Origin: Lewinellaceae bacterium
GTDB lineage: Bacteria; Bacteroidota; Bacteroidia; Chitinophagales; Saprospiraceae
DNA length: 64,000 bases
Direction of reading: 5' to 3'
Assembly: GCA_020636315.1 (NCBI GenBank)
Contig: JACJYA010000005.1
Coordinates: 310,001-374,000, forward strand
The position numbers were made by a program, and so were the translations under genes. Shown piece after piece: positions 26,291 to 35,331 of the stretch (position 1 is the first letter of the stretch; every line of letters starts with the position of its first letter). Under the pieces are notes generated by a model. The model ran no database searches. It saw only the letters and a list, made by a program, of their open reading frames with translations, and was not told the DNA's origin.

Positions 26291-27802
26291 TTATTTCTGT
26301 ATTAGGGCTTTCCCCACCCAGCGCCGCCCTGCGGCCCGCACCTCCAACATATAAAACCCCGGCGGCAGGCCCGTCGCGTCAAGCTCCATCTCCGGCGCTG
26401 CGCGCGGTTCCGCTCTCCATACCGTCCTGCCCTGTGCATCGAACAGCGTACACAGGGCCCGCCCGCCTGTCGGCGCCTGCTCCCAGGACAACCGAAAACG
26501 GCCATTGCCGGGGTTGGGAAAAAGGCGGATATCCTCCCCCTCCGCCATTGGGCCGGCAATGCTGTTCAGCACCGGGCAGGGCGCCTCCAGGCAGCCGTTG
26601 GCGTCCACCTTGACGAGCCAGGGGTAAAACTCATTGCCCTCATAGGCTGCCCCTCCGGCGACGATGCTGCCGCTGGACAGCTCGCCCACACCGCCGAAGT
26701 AGCCGCCGATAGGATACTCGGCCCCTAATGGAGTGTCGATGTGCTTCGACCAGATGCTGTCGCCCTGAGGAGAGAACTTGTACAGCCAACCTACCCGGCG
26801 AGGGTCAGATGATCCTTCTTCAATGACGGTCTCTCCGGCAGCGATGTAGTTGCCGTCGGAGGTAGGGGCAAAGTCTCGTAGATTGATGCCGGCATTGAGA
26901 CTTGCTGCTCTTCCAAAATGTTTCACCCACTGCACCTGGAAGTTGGAATCCAGCTTGGCCAGGGTGGGCTGCATGATAAGAGTAGAAAATATTATTTCTT
27001 TGAGGTAGATGCCGTAAGTGATTAACCCTCCGTCTTCGGTAGGTATTACATTTCTAAGGAAACCGATCTCCGGGTTTTCTTCGGATTGCCATTGCCGGAG
27101 CACGTTTCCTTCCAAATCCAGGTAAACGATTTTAGAGCTGCCGGTTTGAGGGCCAAACTGTACAAGTGCACAAGCGGCGAATACACTGTCATTGATGGGC
27201 TTGAGGTCATTAAAGCCATCTTCTACATCGTAGTCTCCATAATAGTTGAACCAAACGGTGTTTCCCTGTTTGTCAACTCTACGAACAAAGGAATCATTGT
27301 AATAATTAGGCCGTTGAACATCTCCGTACAACAAATACCCGTCTTTGATTTCGACTGGATTTTTGTAATTAAATTGGCTAAGGTTAATCGTGTCAGAATA
27401 TTCCGTAATGAAATCAAGTTGTAAATTGGCTTTCAATTTAATTAGCAAGGCACTACCTCTCCCTAAGGGGGCTGCGGTTAGGGCATATCCTCCCCCTGTT
27501 ACTTTTGTTATTTTGCCATAATGTTTATCCATAGATAGAGTTGCTCCGAGAGAATCGAGAATAATAGTAGAAGCCAATGGATTACCTGATGAGTCGAATT
27601 TAGCAATAAAAAGGCTCTGCCGCCACTCAATAGTATCCGAAAAGGCCATGCCATAACCGACAATGGTATCATTATTCAGGATCATATTCCTGAAATGCGC
27701 CCTGGGGTATTCCTGAGGCGGAGTAAGGTTGAAGCCCGGCTGGCTTGTCAACAACAAGGGGGAACAACAAATAAAAAACGTGAGTATTTTTTTCCACTTC
27801 AT
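26291..27802 (-). CDS. Secreted T9SS-sorted protein of unknown function
   Basis: 503 residues with a signal peptide (1-20) and a type A T9SS C-terminal domain (last 80 residues: LFPNPGNGRFRLSW, TLFDAQGRTVWR, GLPPGFYMLEVRAAG, final ALIQK). The middle holds several repeats with G-G-[GY]-x-[AI] segments (TGGGYALTAAP, EDGGLITYGIYL, DGNYIAAGETVI), the delta-60-type beta-propeller pattern often seen in exported Bacteroidota proteins. It converges with the acyl-CoA carboxylase gene with only 6 bases between stops. Confidence 0.85.
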   Translation of the reverse strand: MKWKKILTFFICCSPLLLTSQPGFNLTPPQEYPRAHFRNMILNNDTIVGYGMAFSDTIEWRQSLFIAKFDSSGNPLASTIILDSLGATLSMDKHYGKITKVTGGGYALTAAPLGRGSALLIKLKANLQLDFITEYSDTINLSQFNYKNPVEIKDGYLLYGDVQRPNYYNDSFVRRVDKQGNTVWFNYYGDYDVEDGFNDLKPINDSVFAACALVQFGPQTGSSKIVYLDLEGNVLRQWQSEENPEIGFLRNVIPTEDGGLITYGIYLKEIIFSTLIMQPTLAKLDSNFQVQWVKHFGRAASLNAGINLRDFAPTSDGNYIAAGETVIEEGSSDPRRVGWLYKFSPQGDSIWSKHIDTPLGAEYPIGGYFGGVGELSSGSIVAGGAAYEGNEFYPWLVKVDANGCLEAPCPVLNSIAGPMAEGEDIRLFPNPGNGRFRLSWEQAPTGGRALCTLFDAQGRTVWRAEPRAAPEMELDATGLPPGFYMLEVRAAGRRWVGKALIQK

Positions 27803-27840
27803 GTCTGGAAATATATGGGGAGCCGGAATTCAGGCCAGTA

Positions 27841-29196
27841 TCATTTGCCGACAAAAACCAAATACTGCCAGGGCTCCAGCCCTACCGGCTGTTCCACGGA
27901 CAATTCATACTGTTGGTTTGTGAAGTAATCCCGGTATGATCCGCTCACAGTGGCGTCCTTAAGGTGGAAAGTCTGTGGTTCCTCTGATAAATTGAGGATA
28001 CCAATCACCATATTCTTCCCTTTCACTCTTTTAAACGCATAAATGTCCGGATCGGCATTGATCCGTTCGGGCATGGCGCCGTATTGGCCGGCCCACAATG
28101 CCGGATTATCCACCTTCAGGGCGATGAGTTTTTTGTAGAAAGGCTGCAGGCCCCTGGGGTCGCTCCAGTCGATGGTATCTTTGGCGAAGAAACGGAGGCG
28201 TTTGTCCAATCCCACCTCCTGGCCGCTGTACAACATAGGAATGCCGTAGGCGGTGAAGATGAAGGTGGCGAAAGCCTTGTGCCCTTCACCGTAGCGCTCA
28301 AAGACGGTGCCCTGCCAGGCGTTTTCATCATGATTGGTGATGATCGTCATGCGAAAGGGCTTGTGGCCGAATTCCTTGAGGTCGCCCATTATCCAGTGGT
28401 GGAGGCTGTCGGCGTTGGCTTTGCCCTTGGCTACTTCGCCGGCCAGGTGCATGAGCCCCCAGGCATAGGTGGCGTCGAACTCCAGGTGCATGCGGGCCTC
28501 GTCCCATTCGGCCAGCCAGAAAAGGTCTCTGATGGCGTCCAGGCTGTCGGTTGCCTCTTCCCAGAAGTACAGGGGAATATCGTGGCCGGCGTGGTCGCAG
28601 CGGAATCCGTCGATGGCCGTGCTATCCACCCAGAATTTCATGGCCTCGATCATGGCGGTGCGGGTGGCCGGGTTGGTGTGGTCGAGCAGGGCGATGTCGG
28701 TCCAGTCGGCTTCGTGCATGATGTTGCCCAGGCTGTCCTGGGCGTAGTACTCCGGGTGAGCCGTCACCCAGGGGTGGTCCCAGGCGGTGTGGTTGGGCAC
28801 CCAGTCGAGGATGACGTAGAGGCCCAGCTCGTGGGCTTTATCCACCAGGTTGTTAAAATCTTCGAAAGTGCCGAATTCTTCGTTTACGGTAGTATAATCC
28901 TGGATGGAGTAATAGCTGCCCAGCGGGCCTTTCCTGTTTTTGATGCCGATGGGCTGGATGGGCATGATCCAGAGCATCTGAACGCCCAGTTCTTTCAGGC
29001 GGGGCAGGCCTTCGGTGAAGGCATTGATGGTGCCTTCGGGAGTGTGCTGCCGGATGTTGGCTTCGTAGATGGTTGCCGAAGCGATCTTTTCCGGAAAGGA
29101 GATCGGTTCTTCAACCTTTTCCGGGACGGGAGGGGCAGGGCTACAGGAGGCGGCAAGAATGGCGGACAGGAGGAAAAAAAGGGCGTGGTTTTTCAT
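27841..29196 (-). CDS. GH13 alpha-amylase-family lipoprotein
   Basis: 451 residues. The lipobox LAASC places the acylated Cys at 18. The GH13 barrel is intact: region I VILDWVPNHTAWDHPW (about 131-146), region II GFRCDHAGH with the nucleophile near 200, region III acid/base in LAEWDE near 229, and region IV ITNHDENAW near 288. A C-terminal beta domain follows from about 370. It should hydrolyse or rearrange alpha-glucans at the cell surface or in the periplasm. The nearby exported triple-CBM48 protein is not in the same operon. The preceding start region has no clear promoter box. Confidence 0.92.
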   Translation of the reverse strand: MKNHALFFLLSAILAASCSPAPPVPEKVEEPISFPEKIASATIYEANIRQHTPEGTINAFTEGLPRLKELGVQMLWIMPIQPIGIKNRKGPLGSYYSIQDYTTVNEEFGTFEDFNNLVDKAHELGLYVILDWVPNHTAWDHPWVTAHPEYYAQDSLGNIMHEADWTDIALLDHTNPATRTAMIEAMKFWVDSTAIDGFRCDHAGHDIPLYFWEEATDSLDAIRDLFWLAEWDEARMHLEFDATYAWGLMHLAGEVAKGKANADSLHHWIMGDLKEFGHKPFRMTIITNHDENAWQGTVFERYGEGHKAFATFIFTAYGIPMLYSGQEVGLDKRLRFFAKDTIDWSDPRGLQPFYKKLIALKVDNPALWAGQYGAMPERINADPDIYAFKRVKGKNMVIGILNLSEEPQTFHLKDATVSGSYRDYFTNQQYELSVEQPVGLEPWQYLVFVGK

Positions 29197-29389
29197 GCTT
29201 TACGGAAGTAGTGAGTGATGATTTGGGGGCAATATACCGATTTTTGGGGCGGTTTAGAGAACGCCGAAGGGAATTCTACTCATCAAAAGAAGCGATCCTC
29301 TCATTTACAATTGTTTTTCTTCCGGGAAGCGGGCAATTTTGAAACCATAAGCTTTCGTTATTGTTTTTAGGCATAAAACCTGTACCACT
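29197..29389. other. Intergenic region before the paralogue cluster
   Basis: This region lies between the GH13 gene (minus) and the 40-residue gene (plus), so it must hold divergent promoters. No TAnnTTTG box, hairpin or repeat is clear. Confidence 0.35.
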
Positions 29390-29512
29390 ATGGCGGACAA
29401 TAAGGTTAAATTGTGGCTCAAGCGCGTTGGCGTCGCCGGATTTATGTTCTTCTTCCTGAAAGGTTTGGTATGGATTGCTATATTTGTCGGTATCGGCAGG
29501 TGTACACTCTGA
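29390..29512 (+). CDS. Small basic membrane protein, 40 residues
   Basis: Read directly: ATG at 29390, starting MADNKVKLWLKRVGVAGFMF and ending FVGIGRCTL before TGA. A positively charged N-terminus leads into one hydrophobic helix (FMFFFLKGLVWIAIFVGIG). Similar 40-50 residue proteins with a KxWxKRxGxxGFxFFxxKG pattern are common in Bacteroidota and lack a function. It lies 14 bases before the first of two secreted paralogues, so it may be cotranscribed with them. Confidence 0.6.
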   Translation: MADNKVKLWLKRVGVAGFMFFFLKGLVWIAIFVGIGRCTL

Positions 29513-29526
29513 CCAAACCCTGATCC

Positions 29527-30567
29527 ATGCTCAGATCTTCGCTCTTTCTTATTTTTTCTGCTGCTGCGGCAGCCAGTATTGCACAATCCGTAATTTTTCT
29601 GGAGAATCCTTCTTTCGAGGATAAGCCTGCTCCGGCCCATCCCCCACAGGGCTGGTATTACTGCGGGCAGGTGGGCGAATCGCCGCCCGATGTTCATCCC
29701 GGCGGCTTTTTTGGAGTGGAACAGATGGCTAAGGACGGCGCCACCTACGTGGGTATGGTCGTTCGGGACAACGGCACCCATGAGGGCATCGGCCAACAGC
29801 TTTCTACCCCGCTGCAGGCCGGGCAATGTTATACCTTTTCCCTGTTTGCCGCCCGTTCGGAGAACTACCAAAGCATCAGCCGGCTCACCGATATGCCAGC
29901 CAATTACGAGCAGCCGGTGGCTATTTACATCTGGGGGGGCTTCAGCAATTGCGGCCGGCGCGAGCTGCTGGCTAAAACGTCTTCCATCATCAGTACGGAC
30001 TGGAAACCCTGCACCTTTTTACTCCAGCCTGCCGAGACTTACACTCACCTGCTGATCGAGGCCTATTATTCCATAAAGTCAACTCCCTACAATGGCAATG
30101 TCCTGATCGACCAGGCTTCGCCCCTTACTGTTGTGGAATGTGAGAAACCTTCCCGGGAACCGGAGGGCCTGGAAATCGTCACGGCGCCCCAACTGCAAAC
30201 GGAGGAAGAACTGCGCGCTTATATACGGGAACAGGGCCTGAAGGTCCGTTTTTCGGCGGACGGTATTATGTTGGAGCAGCACCTCTTCGCCGATCAGCAA
30301 GGCATCCGGCATCAGACCAACCGGCCACTCTGGTGCATCGGGCAGGCGTTGAGCCGGTTTCCGGAGCTCCGGCTGCTGGTTGCCGTCGGTGGCACTTCGG
30401 ATTACCTGCAGGAATCCCACCTCCGGCAGTTTGACTACGCCCTGCGCAATGCGGAGCTGGATGAAGAGCAATACATCCTGCGCTCCCGTCGGCGTTCCGA
30501 CCGCAAAAGGGAATGGCTGTGGGACTTAGGGGAAAGGCAGTTTTTAATGAAGCTGGAGCAGAGGTAG
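29527..30567 (+). CDS. Secreted protein, paralogue 1 of a tandem pair
   Basis: 346 residues with a signal peptide (1-20). The N-terminal about 210 residues look like a beta-sandwich ligand-binding module: it opens with LENPSFEDKP and PQGWYYCG and includes GQCYTFSLFAARSENY, SRLTDMPANYEQP and a closing NVLIDQ. Such 'NPSFE' openings are typical of DUF642/galactose-binding-like folds. The C-terminal about 120 residues (from LQTEEELRAYI) form a separate alpha/beta part that may be a diverged OmpA-like domain; this is low confidence. It is about half identical by eye to the next gene. Confidence 0.75.
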   Translation: MLRSSLFLIFSAAAAASIAQSVIFLENPSFEDKPAPAHPPQGWYYCGQVGESPPDVHPGGFFGVEQMAKDGATYVGMVVRDNGTHEGIGQQLSTPLQAGQCYTFSLFAARSENYQSISRLTDMPANYEQPVAIYIWGGFSNCGRRELLAKTSSIISTDWKPCTFLLQPAETYTHLLIEAYYSIKSTPYNGNVLIDQASPLTVVECEKPSREPEGLEIVTAPQLQTEEELRAYIREQGLKVRFSADGIMLEQHLFADQQGIRHQTNRPLWCIGQALSRFPELRLLVAVGGTSDYLQESHLRQFDYALRNAELDEEQYILRSRRRSDRKREWLWDLGERQFLMKLEQR

Positions 30568-30608
30568 GGGGCCGGAGGAACAATTGCCAAACCAAAACAT
30601 CTGATAAA

Positions 30609-31571
30609 ATGAAAACCCTTTTCACTATCGCGCTGCTGGCCCTGTTGGGGCCGGCTATGAGCCAGGAGGTGATCAGCCTGGCCAACCCTTCCTTTGAAGA
30701 TACTCCCCACCACAGTAAACAGCCCTCCGGCTGGGTGGATTGCGGCTTTGCGCTGGAGTCGCCGCCAGATATCCAACCCAGCGGGGACTTCAATGTCCGG
30801 CAATCGCCCCACCACGGAAAAACCTACCTGGGAATGGTTGTACGAGACAACGAGACCTGGGAAATGGTGGGCCAGCGGCTGAGGCAGCCACTGAAGAGCG
30901 GGCAATGCTATAATCTAAGCCTTTTTCTCTGCCGCTCTGAATACTATGAAAGCCTGAGCCGGTTAACCCGGCAGATAGCCAATTATGCGACGCCGGCCAA
31001 ATTGAGGCTGTGGGCAGGCGACAGGGCTTGTGATAAGCAGGAACTGCTGGCGGAAACACCATTGATCACTGAATTCAACTGGAAAGAATATACCCTGGAA
31101 TTTACGCCTGGCCGGGATTATAGGGCCGTTCTCCTGGAAGCCTATTACGAAGAACCCCTGATGTTTCCCTATAATGGCAATATCCTTTTGGATGGCCTGT
31201 CGGATATCGTACCTTGTGTAAGTAGGGACAACCGGGAGGAAGCCCGGGAGATCCCGCTGCCCGAAACGGAGGAAGCACTGGCCATGTTCCTGGAGGAAAG
31301 AGCAGACAGGCTGCTCGGCCCCGATTTCGGAACCGCCAACCTGGGCCTGTTCGCCCGGGCCATGCAAGCCTTTCCGGACAAGCGCCTGGTGATAGCGTTG
31401 CGTGCCGAGACACAGGATCAACTGGAGGAGCTTCGGGCATATTACCAGGCTGAAGGGTATGACCCGGAGATGATCCATATCGGTACTTACGATGCCGGCA
31501 GCCGCCTCTTTGACGGATGGCTCTGGGATGTTTCCGGGCACAAGGTCATGATGCGTTTAGAAGACAGATAA
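30609..31571 (+). CDS. Secreted protein, paralogue 2 of a tandem pair
   Basis: 320 residues from ATG 30609 (MKTLFTIALLALLGPAMSQE, a signal peptide); an upstream frame from 30513 lacks one. It aligns along its length with the preceding gene: LANPSFEDTP, SGWVDCGFALESPPD, TYLGMVVRDNETWE, GQCYNLSLFLCRSEYY, SRLTRQIANY, then a C-terminal part with ALAMFLEERADRLL. Its stop overlaps the start of an RNA methyltransferase gene by one base (TAATG at 31569-31573), an unexpected coupling of an exported protein to an RNA enzyme. Confidence 0.75.
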   Translation: MKTLFTIALLALLGPAMSQEVISLANPSFEDTPHHSKQPSGWVDCGFALESPPDIQPSGDFNVRQSPHHGKTYLGMVVRDNETWEMVGQRLRQPLKSGQCYNLSLFLCRSEYYESLSRLTRQIANYATPAKLRLWAGDRACDKQELLAETPLITEFNWKEYTLEFTPGRDYRAVLLEAYYEEPLMFPYNGNILLDGLSDIVPCVSRDNREEAREIPLPETEEALAMFLEERADRLLGPDFGTANLGLFARAMQAFPDKRLVIALRAETQDQLEELRAYYQAEGYDPEMIHIGTYDAGSRLFDGWLWDVSGHKVMMRLEDR

Positions 31572-32725
31572 TGAGATTAATTGCAACCACCATGGCGGGC
31601 CTGGAGCCCGTCCTCGAAGAAGAACTGAAACAACTGGGGGCTACGGAGGTCGAGCCGCTGAAGCGGGCCGTCTATTTTGAGGGTGATCTCCGGTTGCTGT
31701 ACCGGGCGAACCTGGAACTGCGTACGGCTCTGCGGGTGCTTAAGCCCGTTCATCATTTCAGAGTGCGCAACGAACAGCAACTGTACCGCCATATCTATGA
31801 TATTGACTGGAGGCAGTATATGGGAGTGAGGGACACGCTGGCGGTTGATGCCGTAGTCAACTCTCCCCATTTTAACCACTCCAAATACGTGGCGCTGAAG
31901 ACCAAGGACGCCATCGTTGACCGCTTTCGGAAAGAGGAGGGCCGCCGGCCCAACGTCTCCCTCCACCGGCCCACGCTGCGCGTCAATGTGCACATCTTCC
32001 GGGAGGAATGCACCGTTTCTCTCGACAGCTCTGAGGAATCCCTCCACAAGCGGGGCTACCGGGTGGATGCCCTGGAAGCCCCCATCAACGAGGTGCTGGC
32101 CGCCGGCATGATTCTGCTGACGGGCTGGGAGCGCGATTGCGCTTTCATAGACCCCATGTGCGGTTCGGGCACCATTCTTATCGAGGCGGCCACCTTTGCC
32201 ACCAACCGGGCGCCTCAACTGAACCGGGAGTATTTCGGTTTTAAAAAGTGGGCCGATTACGATAAGAGCCTCTGGGAGAGCCTGCTCGCCGACGCCCGCA
32301 GCCGCGTTGCCGGCTTTGAGCACGGGTTGTACGGCTACGATATGGACTTCAAGGCCATGAGGATCGCCCGGCACAATGCTCTGGCCGCCGGGCTGGAAGG
32401 GCAGGTGCAGATCGAACGCCAGCGTTTTGAGCGCCTGGAGCCGCCGGCGGAGGGCGGGCTCATCGTCATGAACCCTCCCTACGATGAACGCCTGGCGAAA
32501 ACAGACATTGAAGCTTTCTACAGCATGATCGGCGACCGCCTCAAGCAATCCTTTGCGGGGTACGAAGCCTGGATCATCTCTTCCAATAAACAGGCTATGA
32601 AAAGGATTGGCCTGAGGCCTTCCCGTAAAATGGTGCTGTTCAACGGATCCCTGGAATGCAAATTTCAGCAGTTTCAGTTGTATAGCGGGAGCCGTAAACG
32701 AAAAGAGGAAACGCATGAAGATTGA
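31571..32725 (+). CDS. THUMP-domain class I RNA methyltransferase (RlmL-like)
   Basis: 384 residues from ATG 31571; the extension to 31517 would overlap the upstream gene deeply. The N-terminal ferredoxin-like and THUMP regions (1-155, MAGLEPVLEEELKQLGA; VRNEQQLYRHIYDIDW) bind RNA. The methyltransferase domain has an SAM loop FIDPMCGSGTILIEAA near 190 and catalytic NPPYDERL near 300, the NPPY type used for N2-guanine methylation. E. coli RlmL (G2445 of 23S rRNA) is the closest well-known relative. The exact target is inferred. Confidence 0.88.
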   Translation: MRLIATTMAGLEPVLEEELKQLGATEVEPLKRAVYFEGDLRLLYRANLELRTALRVLKPVHHFRVRNEQQLYRHIYDIDWRQYMGVRDTLAVDAVVNSPHFNHSKYVALKTKDAIVDRFRKEEGRRPNVSLHRPTLRVNVHIFREECTVSLDSSEESLHKRGYRVDALEAPINEVLAAGMILLTGWERDCAFIDPMCGSGTILIEAATFATNRAPQLNREYFGFKKWADYDKSLWESLLADARSRVAGFEHGLYGYDMDFKAMRIARHNALAAGLEGQVQIERQRFERLEPPAEGGLIVMNPPYDERLAKTDIEAFYSMIGDRLKQSFAGYEAWIISSNKQAMKRIGLRPSRKMVLFNGSLECKFQQFQLYSGSRKRKEETHED

Positions 32726-33080
32726 GGGAACGATAATAGTACTGTTTTGTCTGCTGCAGGGCCATGCCCATGGACAGCCTTTGTTGTCGCCGAATGCGGG
32801 GCCTGGACTTCGGATGCCGGCAGATACTGTCAGTGCGGAGGATTTTATATGCAGGTTACCTTCCCTGCTGGTGTTGCCCTCCGGGAACAAGCAGGAGTTT
32901 CCCGGCCGGCAGTGGGGGCCGGAAGTAAGGCCCATGCCCAGCGCTTATTCCTATGATGAGCTGGGGGTATTCTGTAAGTGGGAAGTACAGATGGAAAAGG
33001 CTGCCCGTATGCCGGTCAAATTCCGGCTGGGCGAGGTGCAATACGTGGAGCGGATGGAAGGAAAGCTGCCGGACTATTGA
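32715..33080 (+). CDS. Hypothetical secreted protein
   Basis: 121 residues starting 11 bases inside the end of the methyltransferase gene. The N-terminus (KIEGTIIVLFCLLQGHAHGQ) is a plausible signal peptide. The rest is short and basic with two Cys and no recognised motif. Small exported proteins of this size are common in Bacteroidota; the function is unknown. Confidence 0.55.
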   Translation: MKIEGTIIVLFCLLQGHAHGQPLLSPNAGPGLRMPADTVSAEDFICRLPSLLVLPSGNKQEFPGRQWGPEVRPMPSAYSYDELGVFCKWEVQMEKAARMPVKFRLGEVQYVERMEGKLPDY

Positions 33081-33107
33081 TTTTGCTTCTAAGTAGCCCG
33101 CCAAATT

Positions 33108-33192
33108 AAATGGTTCAATTGCTGGATTGTTAAATGGTTAGCAGTCAACGCCCCACTGGAGCAATCCAGCCATTTCAACAATCAAACCATTT
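33108..33192. terminator. Inverted-repeat region between convergent genes
   Basis: CTGGATTG (33122-33129) pairs with CAATCCAG (33162-33169), and AAATGGTT (33132-33139) pairs with AACCATTT (33185-33192); TTAAATGGTT also occurs twice as a direct repeat. It lies between the hypothetical secreted protein and bshB1, which converge here, and may terminate both. The overlapping pairings mean only one stem can form at a time. Confidence 0.4.
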
Positions 33193-33237
33193 TGGCCATT
33201 TACTTAAGTGAACTTATTTTTTAATCACTACTAAGGA

Positions 33238-33969
33238 TTATAAAAGGGCAAACAGGTCGTTGATCCCGGGGGCGCGCCCCACGTTATACCCTTCGGCATA
33301 TTCAAAACCGGCGTCTCTGCCGTAAGTGCGGGCTTTGGCGCGGAGAAAATCAATGAAGTCCTTTCCGGAAATGGGAGAATTCATTTCCTCTGCATATTCC
33401 TCTGCGTCCGGGACGAAGACCTGAGAGCGGAATGCCTGCGCCAGTTCGATCTTTTTCTCCATAAACGGAGTGATATCCACAACAAAATCCGGCTTGAGGT
33501 TATGGTCCTGAATGTAGTGGTAAACGGCACGGGGGCGCCAGCGCTCGTGGGGCGTGCCGTCATTGCCGGTTGTTGGAATTTTTACCAGTCCTGAGTAGAA
33601 ACAGGCATCGGAGATCAGCTTTGCGGCCCGCCCGTGGTCAGGGTGCCGGTCCGACAGGGCATTGGCCAGGACAATCTCGGGCTGGTGCTCGCGGATCACC
33701 TCGATGACCCTGAGGATATTTTCCCGGCTGTATTCAAAGAAGCCGTCGGACATGCCGAGGTTTTTGCGGAAAGCGGCTCCCATCAGATCGGCGGCGATGG
33801 CGGCTTCTTCCAGGCGTATGCGGGCGGATCCGCGGGTGCCCAGTTCTCCCTGAGTCAGGTCGAGCAGCCCTACGGTGTTGCCCTGGCTGATGTGGCGAAG
33901 CAACGTTCCGCTGCAGCTCAGCTCAATATCATCGGGATGTACACCGATGGCGAGAATATCTACTTTCAT
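33238..33969 (-). CDS. bshB1: Bacillithiol biosynthesis deacetylase BshB1
   Basis: 243 residues of the PIG-L/LmbE deacetylase family. The zinc motif HPDD is at 11-14 (GVHPDDIELSCSGTLL), followed by TQGELGTRGSARIRLEEAA, the BshB-type signature, and RHPDHGRAAKLI. The Y-rich C-terminus with FEYAEGYNVGR matches BshB1. It removes the acetyl group from GlcNAc-malate in bacillithiol synthesis, a thiol widely used in Bacteroidota. The other bsh genes are not in the window. Confidence 0.93.
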   Translation of the reverse strand: MKVDILAIGVHPDDIELSCSGTLLRHISQGNTVGLLDLTQGELGTRGSARIRLEEAAIAADLMGAAFRKNLGMSDGFFEYSRENILRVIEVIREHQPEIVLANALSDRHPDHGRAAKLISDACFYSGLVKIPTTGNDGTPHERWRPRAVYHYIQDHNLKPDFVVDITPFMEKKIELAQAFRSQVFVPDAEEYAEEMNSPISGKDFIDFLRAKARTYGRDAGFEYAEGYNVGRAPGINDLFALL

Positions 33970-33992
33970 GGTGTTTGTTGTTCAGGCACGGA

Positions 33993-34490
33993 TCAGGCAA
34001 ATCTGACGAGCTTGGGTTGTTTGGCGGCATGCTGGCTCAGGGCAAAGGCCTGCTGATATACATTGCCGATCAGATCGACATAAGACAGTTCGATAATGAA
34101 GTCGTTGTCCAGCTTCTGGTTGCCGGTGGCCTCCAGGAGGATGCGGTAAGATTCCCCACTTTGAAGCTCATGGCCGGCAACGGCATTCTTCACAGCAACA
34201 TCTTTTCTGCCTTTGATAGCCATGTTGCTCAGGCGGGCCGGCTGGCCGCTGTTCAACACCTTAAAGTAAGCATCTCTCCCGAGGGGTGAGATCTGGAAGG
34301 TGTCCAGGCTGAGTGCAGGAGCTGCCTGGCGCGCCCTGCGTTTCTTGCGGCTCTTGCCGGCGGCAAGGCTGGCGGAAAGGATGAGAATAAGGGCGATGCC
34401 CCCACCGATGAGCCCCCATTCTACGGGCCCCATTGATTCGGTGTATTTGTTGACGGCGGAGAGTATTTCCTCCAGGTTGATCTGTTCCAT
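33993..34490 (-). CDS. Hypothetical single-pass membrane protein
   Basis: 165 residues. One transmembrane helix (about 26-46, GLIGGGIALILILSASLAAG) is followed by a basic stretch (KSRKKRRARQ) and a cytosolic beta-rich domain of about 110 residues (LSLDTFQISPLGRDAYFKVL, then NDFIIELSYVDLIGNVYQQ). No family recognised. It precedes bshB1 on the same strand by 24 bases, so they may be cotranscribed. Confidence 0.65.
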   Translation of the reverse strand: MEQINLEEILSAVNKYTESMGPVEWGLIGGGIALILILSASLAAGKSRKKRRARQAAPALSLDTFQISPLGRDAYFKVLNSGQPARLSNMAIKGRKDVAVKNAVAGHELQSGESYRILLEATGNQKLDNDFIIELSYVDLIGNVYQQAFALSQHAAKQPKLVRFA

Positions 34491-34576
34491 GTTGATTGCT
34501 CTTGCTCCAAATAAGCTCGAAAGCAGAGTTTACTACTTAACGTTGTAAATGCTAAAAGTTACATTTTGTTAAAGCA

Positions 34577-34584
34577 CAAATGTA
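34577..34584 (-). promoter_or_regulatory. Candidate -7 box (TACATTTG) for the 34490/bshB1 unit
   Basis: The minus strand reads TACATTTG, a TAnnTTTG match about 87 bases upstream of the 34490 start. The region between it and riboflavin synthase also holds the direct repeat CAACCCAAAAC (near 34603 and 34647) of unknown meaning. Confidence 0.4.
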
Positions 34585-34663
34585 CGCCATTTATGGAAAG
34601 CAACCCAAAACTAAGAGGTTCTTCAGCTGTTTTCAATTCGGAAACCAACCCAAAACGAAAATT

Positions 34664-35272
34664 ATGTTCACAGGAATCATTGAAGCCATGGGTACCGTCA
34701 GAACCATTCGCCGGGATGGGGGCAATATTCATTTTACGATCGAAAGCCCCATTTCGGGAGAACTGAAGGTGGATCAGAGCATTGCCCACAACGGCGTGTG
34801 CCTCACCGTGGTTGCCATTGGCCCGCAAACGCATACCGTCACTGCCATCGAGGAAACCCTGAACCGCTCCAATCTGGGAGCTGTCCGGGAAGGCAGCCTG
34901 CTCAACCTGGAACGCGCTATGAAGGCCGACAGCCGCCTCGATGGCCACATGGTGCAGGGGCACGTCGATGCCACAGCCACCTGCATTGGCGTCGATGAAA
35001 GGGATGGCAGCTGGTACTACCGCTTCCGTTACCAGCCTACGGAAGAACACCTGCTGGTGGATAAAGGCTCGGTGGCGGTAAATGGAGTGAGCCTCACTGT
35101 GGTGGAACCTGTGGATGATGTTTTCTCTGTGGCCATCATTCCCTACACTTATGAACATACCAACTTCAGGGATATAAAGGCGGGAGGCCTGGTAAACCTG
35201 GAGTTTGACATTATCGGGAAGTATATTGCCAGGTATGCCAAATTGTATGCAGGCAGTGGGGTAACCCAGTGA
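34664..35272 (+). CDS. ribE: Riboflavin synthase, alpha-type
   Basis: 202 residues from ATG 34664, because the family begins MFTGIIEAMG; the in-frame ATG at 34580 would add 28 residues of low-complexity sequence. It is built of two lumazine-binding repeats: the first with NGVCLTVVAI and a GHMVQGHVDA block, the second with NGVSLTVVEP. It catalyses the dismutation of two lumazines to riboflavin. No FMN riboswitch was recognised in the leader. Other rib genes are not nearby. Confidence 0.95.
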   Translation: MFTGIIEAMGTVRTIRRDGGNIHFTIESPISGELKVDQSIAHNGVCLTVVAIGPQTHTVTAIEETLNRSNLGAVREGSLLNLERAMKADSRLDGHMVQGHVDATATCIGVDERDGSWYYRFRYQPTEEHLLVDKGSVAVNGVSLTVVEPVDDVFSVAIIPYTYEHTNFRDIKAGGLVNLEFDIIGKYIARYAKLYAGSGVTQ

Positions 35273-35331
35273 ATGGCCGCTCTGGTTTGCATGTGTAGGC
35301 AATCCTTCTAATGTTGGAAAAAACGCTTTTA

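Noticed and set aside
34580..34663. Upstream in-frame ATG of riboflavin synthase
   Set aside because: The extra 28 residues are translated from a CAACCCAAAAC direct repeat and precede the universal MFTGIIE start.
34491..34663. FMN riboswitch before riboflavin synthase
   Set aside because: The leader lacks the conserved RFN helices and core; only a short direct repeat is present.
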